A stretch of 64,000 bases of DNA. Origin: an uncultured Hungatella sp. GTDB taxonomy: Bacteria; Bacillota; Clostridia; Lachnospirales; Lachnospiraceae. Positions 1 through 8,105 of the stretch are shown here, in pieces. Under the pieces are notes generated by a model that did not search any database, was not told the DNA's origin, and saw nothing but the letters and a program-made list of their open reading frames with translations. The position numbers and the translations under genes were made by a program. Position 1 is the stretch's first letter. Each line of letters starts with the position of its first letter. The stretch is from positions 27,936-91,935 of the forward strand of contig CAJUEJ010000014.1 of NCBI GenBank assembly GCA_910585435.1, given 5' to 3'.

Positions 1-901
1 TATCTGTATCACGGATACGGCTCTCAGCTGCCGTGATGTTCTCAGAGGTTACTCTCAGGTTGTTAACCGTATGCTCAAGTCTGTTCTGTGCAGCACCGAG
101 TTTTGCACGGTAGGTGGATACGATATTGATAGCATTGTTAATTCTGCTGATTGCAGAGTTACCTGCTAAAGTATTACCACCACTTACTCTGATTCGACCT
201 TCAGCAGTATAAGTTCCATCTTTAACACCATTCGTAGAACCCGCTAACTGTAATCCGCTCAATCCCAAACCGGCTGATGTCATATCTGCTTTGCTTACAG
301 AAATAGTCTCATATCTGCTAGGTCCAATCTGGAAGGTCATCTTAGCATCTGCTTTAGATGTATTAAGAGTACTAAATGAAGACCAATACCTTACCTCTGA
401 TGTGGTATTTGCTGTCTTGTAAGGATCTAGATCATTACCTGTTATATTTGTAGTATTTAATGTACCAGCTGTAGAATCATAAGCCGGGCTGGCCAATGGT
501 TTAATACCATTGAAGTCTGTATTGTTAGCGATACGGTCGATCTCGTCAAGCAGGTTGTCAACCTCACTCTGAAGGTTTCCTCTTGCTACGCTGTTGTAGG
601 TACCGTTAGCTGACTGAGACGCCAGAGTTGTCAGACGCTGTAACATGGAGTGAGTTTCGGTCAACGCACCTTCTGCTGTCTGGATCAAACCGATAGCATC
701 GTTTGCGTTATTTACTGCCTGATTCAAACCATTGATCTGAGATCTCATGCTCTCGGAAATTGCAAGACCTGCTGCGTTATCGCCTGCACGGTTAATCTTA
801 TAACCGGATGACAATTTCTCCAGGTTCTTGTTCAAACCGCTCTGGTTGATACCTAAATTTCTGTAAGAGTTAATCGCCGCTATATTATGTTGAATAATCA
901 T
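1..901 (-). CDS. fliC: flagellin, 3' end outside window
   Basis: This is the structural subunit of the flagellar filament, exported by the flagellar type III system. It is partial: the start codon (ATG at 901) is present and about 300 codons are visible before the window edge, which falls inside the conserved C-terminal D0/D1 segment (ESRIRDTD). The N-terminal domain carries MIIQHNIAAINSYR, KLSSGYKINRAGDNAAG and the QTAEGAL segment typical of flagellin D0/D1. The central variable part is short. The GGAGGA ribosome site stands seven bases before ATG. The first 130 or so codons and the C-terminal domain are nearly identical in DNA sequence to the next flagellin (1305-2312), so the two are recent duplicates or are homogenised by gene conversion. 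Family assignment is certain. Confidence 0.97.
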   Translation of the reverse strand, partial: MIIQHNIAAINSYRNLGINQSGLNKNLEKLSSGYKINRAGDNAAGLAISESMRSQINGLNQAVNNANDAIGLIQTAEGALTETHSMLQRLTTLASQSANGTYNSVARGNLQSEVDNLLDEIDRIANNTDFNGIKPLASPAYDSTAGTLNTTNITGNDLDPYKTANTTSEVRYWSSFSTLNTSKADAKMTFQIGPSRYETISVSKADMTSAGLGLSGLQLAGSTNGVKDGTYTAEGRIRVSGGNTLAGNSAISRINNAINIVSTYRAKLGAAQNRLEHTVNNLRVTSENITAAESRIRDTD

Positions 902-961
902 AAAATGTTCCTCCTATTATTTATGATTGAACTCCTTTCAGGAACCTCCCTGTCCCTGTTC

Positions 962-989
962 TTCTTTCAGGAGGGCCTGCCTGAAAGAA
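962..989 (-). promoter_or_regulatory. flagellin 1 leader hairpin
   Basis: A 10-bp perfect stem (962-971 with 980-989) encloses the RNA loop CAGGCCCU in the 5' leader of flagellin 1. Downstream of it the leader has two AGGGA motifs and then the Shine-Dalgarno AGGAGGA. The same loop, on a stem of different sequence, precedes flagellin 2. A role in CsrA/FliW-type translational control is an inference. Confidence 0.6.
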
Positions 990-1229
990 ATCTGTAAAGC
1001 TTTGGTTCTATTTAAACGTTTTCACTTTACATTCCACGTTTATATCTATAAGTCAACATCCTTAAGCCATAATTTCTTTAGCTTTTCTGTTTCCAACTTC
1101 AAACCGGATGTATTGTCTGAATGCTGTTATATTTCCATATGCCTGAACAAAAATTGTACTAAAAATGCTACCCCCCCGGGAAATACCCGAAAGGATAGCT
1201 GTTTTGTTACAGGCCCTATTTTATTTTGT

Positions 1230-1250
1230 GGCCCGGCCTTTTGCCGGTCC
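1230..1250 (-). terminator. possible flagellin 2 terminator
   Basis: A GC-rich hairpin (GGCCCGGC paired with GCCGGTCC, one mismatch, loop of about five bases) lies 55 bp past the stop of the second flagellin. The following bases are A/T mixed rather than a clean U-run, so the call is tentative. The rest of the 900-1304 interval is the leader and promoter region of flagellin 1; I see no gene in it. Confidence 0.45.
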
Positions 1251-1304
1251 TGAAATTATATTACTTAAATTGCGTTACTATATCGCTGCACTGCTACTAT
1301 TAAA

Positions 1305-2312
1305 TTAAGAAAGCAAACTCAAGACACTCTGAGGTACAGAGTTGGACTGTGCCAACATGGACTGAGATGCCTGCAGCAAGATATTATTCTTGGTAAATGC
1401 AGTGATCTCATCTGCCATATCTGTATCACGGATACGGCTCTCAGCTGCCGTGATGTTCTCAGAAGTTACTCTCAGGTTGTTAACCGTATGCTCAAGTCTG
1501 TTCTGAGCAGCACCGAGTTTTGCACGGTAGGTGGATACGATGTTGATAGCATTGTTAATTCTGCTGATTGCAGAGTTACCTGCTAAAGTATTGCCACCAC
1601 TTACTCTGATTCGGCCTTCGGCTGTATACGTACTGGATTTTACTACCTCTCCATTCAATGTACTGGACAATCCGCTTAAGCCCAAACCTGCAGAGGTCAT
1701 ATTTGCCTTACTTACAGCGATAGTCTCGTATCTACTAGGACCAATCTGGAAGGTCATCTTAGCATCTACTTTTGTTTTGTCCAAGCCTGAATAGCTTGAC
1801 CAATACTGTACTTTGCTTGAAGTATTAGCTTTCTGCAGATCAGTTACTGAAACGCCAGATTTATTTGTAACTGTACCCTTTGTATCATCATATCCTGGGT
1901 TAGCCAATGGCTTAATGCCATTGAAGTCTGTATTATTAGCAATACGATCGATCTCGTCAAGCAGGTTATCAACCTCACTCTGAAGGTTTCCTCTTGCTAC
2001 GCTGTTGTAGGTACCGTTAGCAGACTGAGATGCCAGAGTTGTCAGACGCTGTAACATGGAGTGAGTTTCGGTCAATGCACCTTCTGCTGTCTGGATCAAA
2101 CCGATAGCATCGTTTGCGTTGTTTACTGCCTGATTCAAACCATTGATCTGAGATCTCATGCTCTCGGAAATCGCAAGACCTGCTGCGTTATCGCCTGCAC
2201 GGTTAATCTTATAACCGGATGACAATTTCTCCAGGTTCTTGTTCAAACCGCTCTGGTTGATACCTAAATTTCTGTAAGAGTTAATCGCCGCTATATTATG
2301 TTGAATAATCAT
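1305..2312 (-). CDS. fliC: flagellin
   Basis: A complete flagellin of 335 residues, a short-to-medium size for the family. The N-terminal D0/D1 domain (about residues 1-140) and C-terminal D1/D0 domain (about 250-335, ending QSVLSLLS) match the partial copy at 1-901 almost base for base. The central 110 residues differ between the two and would form the surface-exposed variable region. The gene has its own sigma28-like promoter (2443-2470), a structured leader with a hairpin at 2371-2400, and a GGAGGA ribosome site. There is no cysteine. Serine and threonine are abundant in the variable part, which would suit O-glycosylation; the large glycan locus at 6.9-30.7 kb is a possible source of such a glycan (inference). 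Confidence 0.98.
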   Translation of the reverse strand: MIIQHNIAAINSYRNLGINQSGLNKNLEKLSSGYKINRAGDNAAGLAISESMRSQINGLNQAVNNANDAIGLIQTAEGALTETHSMLQRLTTLASQSANGTYNSVARGNLQSEVDNLLDEIDRIANNTDFNGIKPLANPGYDDTKGTVTNKSGVSVTDLQKANTSSKVQYWSSYSGLDKTKVDAKMTFQIGPSRYETIAVSKANMTSAGLGLSGLSSTLNGEVVKSSTYTAEGRIRVSGGNTLAGNSAISRINNAINIVSTYRAKLGAAQNRLEHTVNNLRVTSENITAAESRIRDTDMADEITAFTKNNILLQASQSMLAQSNSVPQSVLSLLS

Positions 2313-2370
2313 AAAATGTTCCTCCTGTTATTTATGATTGAATCACGGCCGGAACCTCCCTGTCCCTGCC

Positions 2371-2400
2371 TCTCTCCGAAGAGGGCCTGCTCCGAAGAGA
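2371..2400 (-). promoter_or_regulatory. flagellin 2 leader hairpin
   Basis: An 11-bp RNA stem (2390-2400 with 2371-2381), including two G-U pairs that form only in the minus-strand RNA, encloses the same loop CAGGCCCU as in the flagellin 1 leader. It is followed by the same run with two AGGGA motifs and the ribosome site. The stem sequence differs from that of flagellin 1 while pairing is kept, which supports a selected RNA structure. Confidence 0.65.
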
Positions 2401-2442
2401 CCTGTAAAGTATAATTATGGTAATTCTTACCTTACATTCTAT

Positions 2443-2470
2443 TTATCGTCAAATTTCTGAAAAATATAAG
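2443..2470 (-). promoter_or_regulatory. sigma28-like promoter of flagellin 2
   Basis: Reading the minus strand, CTTAT, a 15-base spacer, then GACGATAA. The -10 matches the flagellar sigma28 consensus GCCGATAA at seven of eight bases. The -35 is TTAT rather than TAAA, but the same CTTAT-N15 arrangement precedes the third flagellin. It lies about 130 bp upstream of the start codon, leaving room for the structured leader. Confidence 0.5.
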
Positions 2471-2505
2471 CACCTTTCTGGTCTTTTGTCAATTAATTAC
2501 ATCTG

Positions 2506-3399
2506 TCACTGAAGGAGGCTAAGAACACTCTCTATGGTTGCGTTTGCCTGTGCTGCCATGGAATTGGATGACTGATAAAAAATATTTTCCTTGGTATACT
2601 GTGTAAATTCATCCGCCATGGTGGTATCCCGTATCCGGCTCTCCGCCGCAGTCATATTCTCCGATGTAACATCCAGATTTTTATAGGTATGCTCCATATG
2701 ATTCTGGGCTGCACCGAAATCCGCACGGATATCAGATACCGCCTCGATCGCCTTGTCAATCCACTCTACGGAATCATTCGCACCCTTTTGAGTGGAAAAA
2801 TCTGTCCTGTTAAGGAACAATGCCGAACTGCTCATATAGTAGCGTGGTACATCCAGCGTCTCCGCCTTGGAATGACCAATCTGAAGAGTAATATCCGACA
2901 TTCCCTCTGTCTCTGTCTTCTCTGGTGGGGTAAACGGAGGTGACGTTCTGTTAATAACCGGCTCTCCATCATCATCCGTCGGAACTTTATCAAACAGCGG
3001 AATATCGTCAAAATCTGTGCTTTCACCAATCCGGTCAATCTCGTCTAAAAGTTCCTGTCTCTCAAAATCCAAGTTTTCTCTCGCCGCAGTCGTATATGTG
3101 CTGTTAGCTGACTGAATTGCCAGGGTTTTCATCCTCTCCAGCATAGAATGAACTTCCATCAAAGCTCCATCACCTGTAGAAGTCATCCCAATGCCATCAT
3201 CACAGTTTTTCATAGCCTGATTCAGACCACGAATCTGGCTTCTCATCAACTCCGAGATCGCCAGTCCTGCCGCATCATCACCGGCACGATTAATCCGGTA
3301 ACCGGAGGACAGCTTCTCAAGATTTTTCTTCATCCTGCTTTCTGCAATTCCTTTATTCCTATTAGAATTAATACCAGCTATGTTATGTTGAATAATCAT
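2506..3399 (-). CDS. divergent flagellin
   Basis: A 297-residue flagellin paralogue. It keeps the start MIIQHNIAGINS, SSGYRINRAGDDAAG and the C-terminal ESRIRDT segment, but differs from its neighbours at positions they share: TSTGDGAL instead of IQTAEGAL, GAAQNHMEHT instead of GAAQNRLEHT, and FYQSSNSMAAQAN near the C-terminus. The central part is acidic and proline-rich (TDDDGEP, TSPPFTPPEKTETEG) and there is one cysteine (about residue 86). It has its own sigma28-like promoter (3490-3517) and a leader without the hairpin and AGGGA run of the other two, so it is probably controlled separately. It may be a minor filament protein; whether it assembles cannot be judged from sequence. Confidence 0.93.
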   Translation of the reverse strand: MIIQHNIAGINSNRNKGIAESRMKKNLEKLSSGYRINRAGDDAAGLAISELMRSQIRGLNQAMKNCDDGIGMTSTGDGALMEVHSMLERMKTLAIQSANSTYTTAARENLDFERQELLDEIDRIGESTDFDDIPLFDKVPTDDDGEPVINRTSPPFTPPEKTETEGMSDITLQIGHSKAETLDVPRYYMSSSALFLNRTDFSTQKGANDSVEWIDKAIEAVSDIRADFGAAQNHMEHTYKNLDVTSENMTAAESRIRDTTMADEFTQYTKENIFYQSSNSMAAQANATIESVLSLLQ

Positions 3400-3489
3400 A
3401 TAGTTCTACCACCTTCCACTCTCTCGATCCGGCTCCCCGGTGGGAAGCTAAGCCGTCGTATTACATCCACATCCTTGTGTCTGTTTAAT
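3400..3489 (-). promoter_or_regulatory. leader of flagellin 3
   Basis: The untranslated leader between the promoter and start codon of the third flagellin. It holds a hairpin at about 3430-3456 (CTTCCC paired with GGGGAG, closed by CGG/CCG) and a ribosome site AAGGTGG nine bases before ATG. It does not match the structured leaders of flagellins 1 and 2, nor a GEMM c-di-GMP riboswitch core that I could recognise. Confidence 0.4.
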
Positions 3490-3517
3490 ATATCGGCGGA
3501 AATAAATGGTTCATAAG
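3490..3517 (-). promoter_or_regulatory. sigma28-like promoter of flagellin 3
   Basis: On the minus strand CTTAT, 15 bases, then GCCGATAT, a seven-of-eight match to the flagellar sigma28 -10 element. The spacing and the -35 variant are the same as at flagellin 2, which strengthens both calls. Confidence 0.6.
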
Positions 3518-3576
3518 CAAGGTTTTCATAAATTTTCCTTCATATACTGCAAAAAACGCTTCGGAACTTGTTATGC

Positions 3577-4719
3577 TTAAACTATCCCATACCTTCTACG
3601 GACAGTGTCTCCAGCTTGTTTTGGTGCCGTACCTGCTTTGTGCGCTTTCTCAATGGCCAAAGCCACTGCATCCTCATCCATATTTAAAGTCATCTCTAAA
3701 AGATGTTCTGAATCACGTATAAGCCTTGCTATCTCCATATGTTTCCCTGTAGTCAGCGCACGAATAAACTCTTCGCGAACCTCCTCATTTGGAATGTATA
3801 CTGCCTTATTGTCAATATCATAAGCCAAATATCCTAAATGTACCAAAAGCGTGAGGACATCATCCCTGCTTTTGATTGTTGTCAAATCATTTTGGAACGT
3901 AGACACATCTATTTTAATCCGGCCTCCTCCCAGCATCTGGACAACTGCTTCTTTCAGGCCATCTTCATTCAACTCTATATATAATTTAAGAGATTCATAG
4001 GTTTCAGACTGCGTCCAGCAATTTCCAATCCGTTTTCGGCGTATTGCCTCTGTTACTGATTGGGGGCTGTAAATATGTGTTTCATTGCCAATAATATAGC
4101 CGTCATACCACTTTTGAATCGTTTCAAAAGCAAATTCCGAATCAGCACATAAGTCCCGAACCTCTTCTTCTGTAAAGCCAATATATGTTTCCAGGGGCTC
4201 CGGCTGAGTCATGGTGTATTCTTTGAAATCGGTCATTGCCGACTGCGTACCGTATTTCTTAATCGGCAGGATTCCGGTTATATAAACTGCATCAAATATC
4301 ATATCCGTCCAAACGCTTTTGAACAGTCCTCTTAAAAAGGCAATGTACTCTTTTTGAAGTTTGACATCGTCTTTTGCTTCGCGAAAAAGCGCATCCCATT
4401 CATCAATTATCATGATGAACTTGTCGCCAGTTATCTCTGTGGCATAAAGCAGAGTTTCTGCCAAATCCGTCCCCTTTTGTATACCGTCAAACATATGCTT
4501 CACTTCTGCCAGCACTTCCTGATTGATACTGCGCACAACATCTCTCATATGGGATGCTCTCGATATGAAAAGCGTAATATCCAAATAAATCACATTGTAC
4601 TTGTTCAAAAACTTTTCAAAAGAACTATCCTTGGAAATCTCTAATCCGTCAAAAAGCCCTCTCCTAATTGCCTCAAATCCGGCATTTCCTATGTTTGTAT
4701 ATTTTCCCATCCCCGGCAA
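3577..4719 (-). pseudogene. eroded AAA-ATPase-like / DUF1703-type protein
   Basis: This resembles the common family with an N-terminal AAA-ATPase-like domain and a C-terminal PD-(D/E)XK nuclease-like domain, normally about 520-570 residues. Only 380 are present. The start MGKYTNIGNAGFEAIRR runs directly into LFDGLEISKDSSFEKF, so the segment of some 50 residues that in relatives carries the P-loop (RRFGKS type) is missing without breaking the frame. The Walker B region FIMIIDEWDALFRE remains. The C-terminus stops at AHKAGTAPKQAGDT and then reads RRRYGIV, so the nuclease domain is absent. Two key parts are lost, which argues for a dead or dying gene although the remaining frame is open. The start is ATG at 4719 or 4710. 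Family call from memory of the motifs, fairly confident. Confidence 0.7.
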
Positions 4720-4857
4720 CCTCCTTCCCCAACATCTCCTTATATCTGCCCTTCATATATCCCGCCCCCCGCCTGCTTCCCTGTTTCGAATCAGATTAAT
4801 TAAATTTATGCTATCATAAAGTCACTTCAAATTCAAGCGACAACAATACGTTTTATT

Positions 4858-6801
4858 TCAGGACAATGGCTTTTCAAACGCCTCTATACATCTTAGGAAT
4901 CTCTCCCCATACTTCTCAAACTTAAACTCCCCTACACCTGATACTTTCAGCATTTCCTCCCTGGTCTCAGGCCTTATCATACACATATGAGTTAATGTCT
5001 TATCGGAGAATACGATGTAGGGCGGAACCTTTTCTTCTCTCGCTATCTCTGTCCTGAGAGCCCTTAATTTTTCGAATAGGCTTTCTTCCCTTTCTGTAAA
5101 CGGCTCTCCTCCCGATATGCCTGTCTTTGTTTTCTTGCTCCTGGATTGTGCTTCTTTTACCGGTCTGTCTGCTTCTTTAGCCAATTTCATGACAATCTGC
5201 CTGCCGTCTTCCATAATCTCTTTTGATTTGGGGGTCAGTTTCACAATGGCATATTCATCAGTGGTGACAAACAGATACTCTTCTAATTGCAAATGATTCA
5301 GCACCTGCCGGATTCTGTAAGTGGGAACTTTGCTTAAGACAGCGTAGCAAGGGTTTTCATTCATTCGGTAGCTTTTTATCTTAGCCGTATTAGCCCCATG
5401 TACCGTATCGATAATTACGGTCGTCCCATATCTCTGCCTGCTGCTCCCGATACAGCCAATCAAAGCTTTTGCGATTTCCGTCACGTCCGCCTGCTCAAAC
5501 TGGGTCAGACAGTTGGAACAGTTTCCGCAGTAATTGCTTTTGTACTCACCGAAATACCGCAGGATATAGTCCCGCAGGCATTCATTGGTAAAGCAGTAGA
5601 AGGTCATTTTCTTCAGGCGTTCTCTGTCCCGCTCCTGCACCATGGCCCGGGTCACAGGATCCAGCTCCTGATTGTCCTGATTGTGGTCGATGAACACTTG
5701 GTTGGTAATTACATCCTGCCCGGCATAGTACAGAATACATTCTGCCGGTTCCCCATCCCGCCCGGCCCTTCCTGCCTCCTGATAGTAGGACTCCAGGTTT
5801 TTAGGCATGCCGAAATGAAGGACAAACCTTACATTTGACTTGTCGATCCCCATTCCGAAGGCTGAGGTCGCCACCATAACCGGTACACGGTCATAGATGA
5901 AGTCATCCTGATTCTTTTTTCTCTCCCCGTCACTTAAGCCTGCATGATACCTTGTCACCGAAAATCCGTCTTTTATCAGCCGCTCGCAGACTTCCTCCAC
6001 ATGCTTTCTCGTCAGGCAGTAGATGATTCCGCTGTCCTCCTTATGGGTCTCCAGGTAATTGCGTACAGCCCCGTACCTGTCTTTTACCGTCATGACTCCG
6101 AAATACAGATTCCCCCTGTCAAACCCGGTAGTCAGCACCGTGGGCATCTGCAATTCCAGCAAATCAATGATATCATCCCGCACTTCCTTCGTGGCTGTGG
6201 CTGTAAATGCGCTGACAACCGGGCGGCCCGGGAGCCGGTTTATAAACTCCGTAATCTTCAGATAGCTGGGCCGGAAATCCTGTCCCCACTGAGACACGCA
6301 GTGGGCCTCATCCACAGCCACCATGGCAATCCTGCTATGTAACGCAAAGTCCAGGAATTCTTCGGTCACCAGCCTTTCCGGCGCCACATAGATGATGGGG
6401 TAACGCCCCTGTCTGGCAAATTCCAAAGCTTTATAATATTGAGCTGCTGTCAGGGAACTGTTGAGAAACGCTGCGTGGATTCCGGCCTGGTTTAAGCTTC
6501 CTACCTGGTCCTTCATCAGAGAAATAAGCGGAGATATTACGAGAGTGATTCCACCTGTATTTTCATTCATCAAAAGCGCCGGTATCTGGTAGCACAGAGA
6601 CTTCCCGGCGCCGGTGGGCATGATGCCCACCGTATCCTTTCCTTCCAGTATGCTGTCAATCAGGGTCTCCTGGGCATCCCGGAAGGTATCGTAGCCAAAA
6701 TATTTTTTTAAGATTTCGTATTTGTTCACGGTTTGTGTTTTATTCCTTTTCTGTTTGATTATTGTATTCTCATTTTCCCTCTGGCATTGCTGTATATCCA
6801 T
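4858..6801 (-). CDS. recQ: ATP-dependent DNA helicase RecQ
   Basis: A 3'-5' superfamily 2 helicase of DNA repair and recombination, acting in the cytoplasm. In order: Walker A MPTGAGKS (about residue 60), DEAH box VDEAHCVSQWGQDFRPSY (about 165), SAFTATAT motif III, helicase C-domain with QEAGRAGRDG, the RecQ zinc cluster with CGNCSNC (about 430), the RQC winged helix, and a C-terminal HRDC domain (about 565-640). At 647 residues it is slightly longer than usual. The N-terminal 28 residues before NKYEILKKYFGYDTFRDAQ look non-homologous and no strong ribosome site precedes ATG 6801, so the true start may be the GTG just before NKYEIL. It stands alone between the broken ATPase gene and the phosphonate genes. 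Confidence 0.95.
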   Translation of the reverse strand: MDIQQCQRENENTIIKQKRNKTQTVNKYEILKKYFGYDTFRDAQETLIDSILEGKDTVGIMPTGAGKSLCYQIPALLMNENTGGITLVISPLISLMKDQVGSLNQAGIHAAFLNSSLTAAQYYKALEFARQGRYPIIYVAPERLVTEEFLDFALHSRIAMVAVDEAHCVSQWGQDFRPSYLKITEFINRLPGRPVVSAFTATATKEVRDDIIDLLELQMPTVLTTGFDRGNLYFGVMTVKDRYGAVRNYLETHKEDSGIIYCLTRKHVEEVCERLIKDGFSVTRYHAGLSDGERKKNQDDFIYDRVPVMVATSAFGMGIDKSNVRFVLHFGMPKNLESYYQEAGRAGRDGEPAECILYYAGQDVITNQVFIDHNQDNQELDPVTRAMVQERDRERLKKMTFYCFTNECLRDYILRYFGEYKSNYCGNCSNCLTQFEQADVTEIAKALIGCIGSSRQRYGTTVIIDTVHGANTAKIKSYRMNENPCYAVLSKVPTYRIRQVLNHLQLEEYLFVTTDEYAIVKLTPKSKEIMEDGRQIVMKLAKEADRPVKEAQSRSKKTKTGISGGEPFTEREESLFEKLRALRTEIAREEKVPPYIVFSDKTLTHMCMIRPETREEMLKVSGVGEFKFEKYGERFLRCIEAFEKPLS

Positions 6802-6893
6802 TATTTTCTATAGAATATCTCTATTATAAATAAAGCATACGCAATGTCAACTGCGTACACTTTATTTTATAAAAATATTAGCCTTTTATTATA

Positions 6894-8021
6894 TTAAGAG
6901 CTGTATTTTTTCAAAAATTCCATAAACCCCTTTTTATTCTCAACAGGCGTTGTCGTCGGCCTTCCCAGATCTTCTCTCGCCCCGATTGCTGCCTCCACTT
7001 CTATGAATGCCAGGCCTTTCTCCTTTTTGGCTGTTGTCAGCGCGGCTTTTAGCCCTGTCTCGTCTGATACATGATAAATCTGCCTGTACCCGCATCCTTT
7101 TGCAATTTCAGACAATTTCACAAAGCCGGCAGCCGTAGGCATTCCCCCTACTGACTCATGAGCGCCGTTGTTGATAACCACATGTATCATATTGTCGGGG
7201 GCCATCTGACCGATAACCGCCATTGCCCCCATATGCATAAGCGCGGCTCCGTCGCCGTCAATGCACCATACCTTTGTGTCTGGTCTATTTAAAGCAATCC
7301 CCAGGGCAATGGAGGAGCTGTGCCCCATGGAGCCTACCGTTAAAAAATCATACTGATGTCCCTGCCCGTTTTGTTCCCGGATTTCAAATAATTCCCGGCT
7401 GGCTTTGCCTGTGGTGGATACGATGGGATGTTCTCCTGAAACTTTCACTATATTTCGAATGATTTCTTCCCTGGTCATAGTGTGGCTGTTTTTATATTCT
7501 GTCCTTCCATCATAGGAAATTCCGCCTTTGCGCACAACAAACCCAACACTTTTCCCTGTAGACAGAATCCCCCTGAAATCCTCCATGACCATGCGCAGCT
7601 GATCCTCGGTTGTCTCTTTTCCTATTATATAGGGCCTGATATCCATATCCTCAAGAAGTTTTACCGTGACCTTGCCCTGATAGACATGCTGAGGCTCGTC
7701 ATGGACTCCAGGCTCTCCCCGCCAGCCTATGATGAAAATGACAGGAATCCCATATACATTGTCGTTTAAGAGGGAGGCGGCGGGATTGATGATATTTCCT
7801 TCGCCGCTGTTCTGCATGTAGACCACAGGCACCTTTCCCGTAGCCAGGTGGTAGCCTGCTGCAATGGCTGCGCAGTTTCCCTCATTGGCTGCAATAATGT
7901 GATGCTTTGGGTCAATTCCGTATGTATTCATCAGATAATTGCACAAAGCCTTCAACTGGGAATCCGGAATCCCCGTATAGAACTCAGAACCTATGATTTC
8001 AACTAAAGTCTCTGCTTTCAT
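6894..8021 (-). CDS. phosphonopyruvate decarboxylase
   Basis: A thiamine-diphosphate enzyme that decarboxylates 3-phosphonopyruvate to phosphonoacetaldehyde, pulling the unfavourable PEP mutase step forward; second step of most phosphonate pathways. At 375 residues it has the usual length. Visible features: the N-terminal pyrimidine-binding half with YTGIPDSQLKAL and ANEGNCAAIAAGYHLATG (cofactor glutamate), WRGEPGVHDEPQH, and the C-terminal diphosphate motif GDGAALMH...VINNGAHES (about residues 260-300). ATG 8021 has AAAGGAAG upstream. It lies 84 bp after the PEP mutase gene as the last gene of the glycan operon, so the pair makes phosphonoacetaldehyde. Often named aepY, ppd or fom2 in other organisms. 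Confidence 0.93.
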   Translation of the reverse strand: MKAETLVEIIGSEFYTGIPDSQLKALCNYLMNTYGIDPKHHIIAANEGNCAAIAAGYHLATGKVPVVYMQNSGEGNIINPAASLLNDNVYGIPVIFIIGWRGEPGVHDEPQHVYQGKVTVKLLEDMDIRPYIIGKETTEDQLRMVMEDFRGILSTGKSVGFVVRKGGISYDGRTEYKNSHTMTREEIIRNIVKVSGEHPIVSTTGKASRELFEIREQNGQGHQYDFLTVGSMGHSSSIALGIALNRPDTKVWCIDGDGAALMHMGAMAVIGQMAPDNMIHVVINNGAHESVGGMPTAAGFVKLSEIAKGCGYRQIYHVSDETGLKAALTTAKKEKGLAFIEVEAAIGAREDLGRPTTTPVENKKGFMEFLKKYSS

Positions 8022-8105
8022 GTCATCTTCCTTTCACTTTCTCATGCCAGACATTCCTGTATTGAACGGCTTAGATATCTTCCTGGCTATCTTTTTTATG
8101 AGTGA

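Noticed and set aside
927..1253. Plus-strand 108-codon frame in the flagellin gap
   Set aside because: Overlaps the structured leader and promoter region of flagellin 1 on the opposite strand, has no ribosome site and no recognisable protein.
3400..3489. c-di-GMP (GEMM) riboswitch in the flagellin 3 leader
   Set aside because: The leader has a hairpin and a GACGGC word but lacks the GEMM core and tetraloop-receptor sequences.
5398..5838. Antisense 146-codon frame
   Set aside because: Opposite the RecQ zinc-binding and helicase region, which is certain coding sequence.
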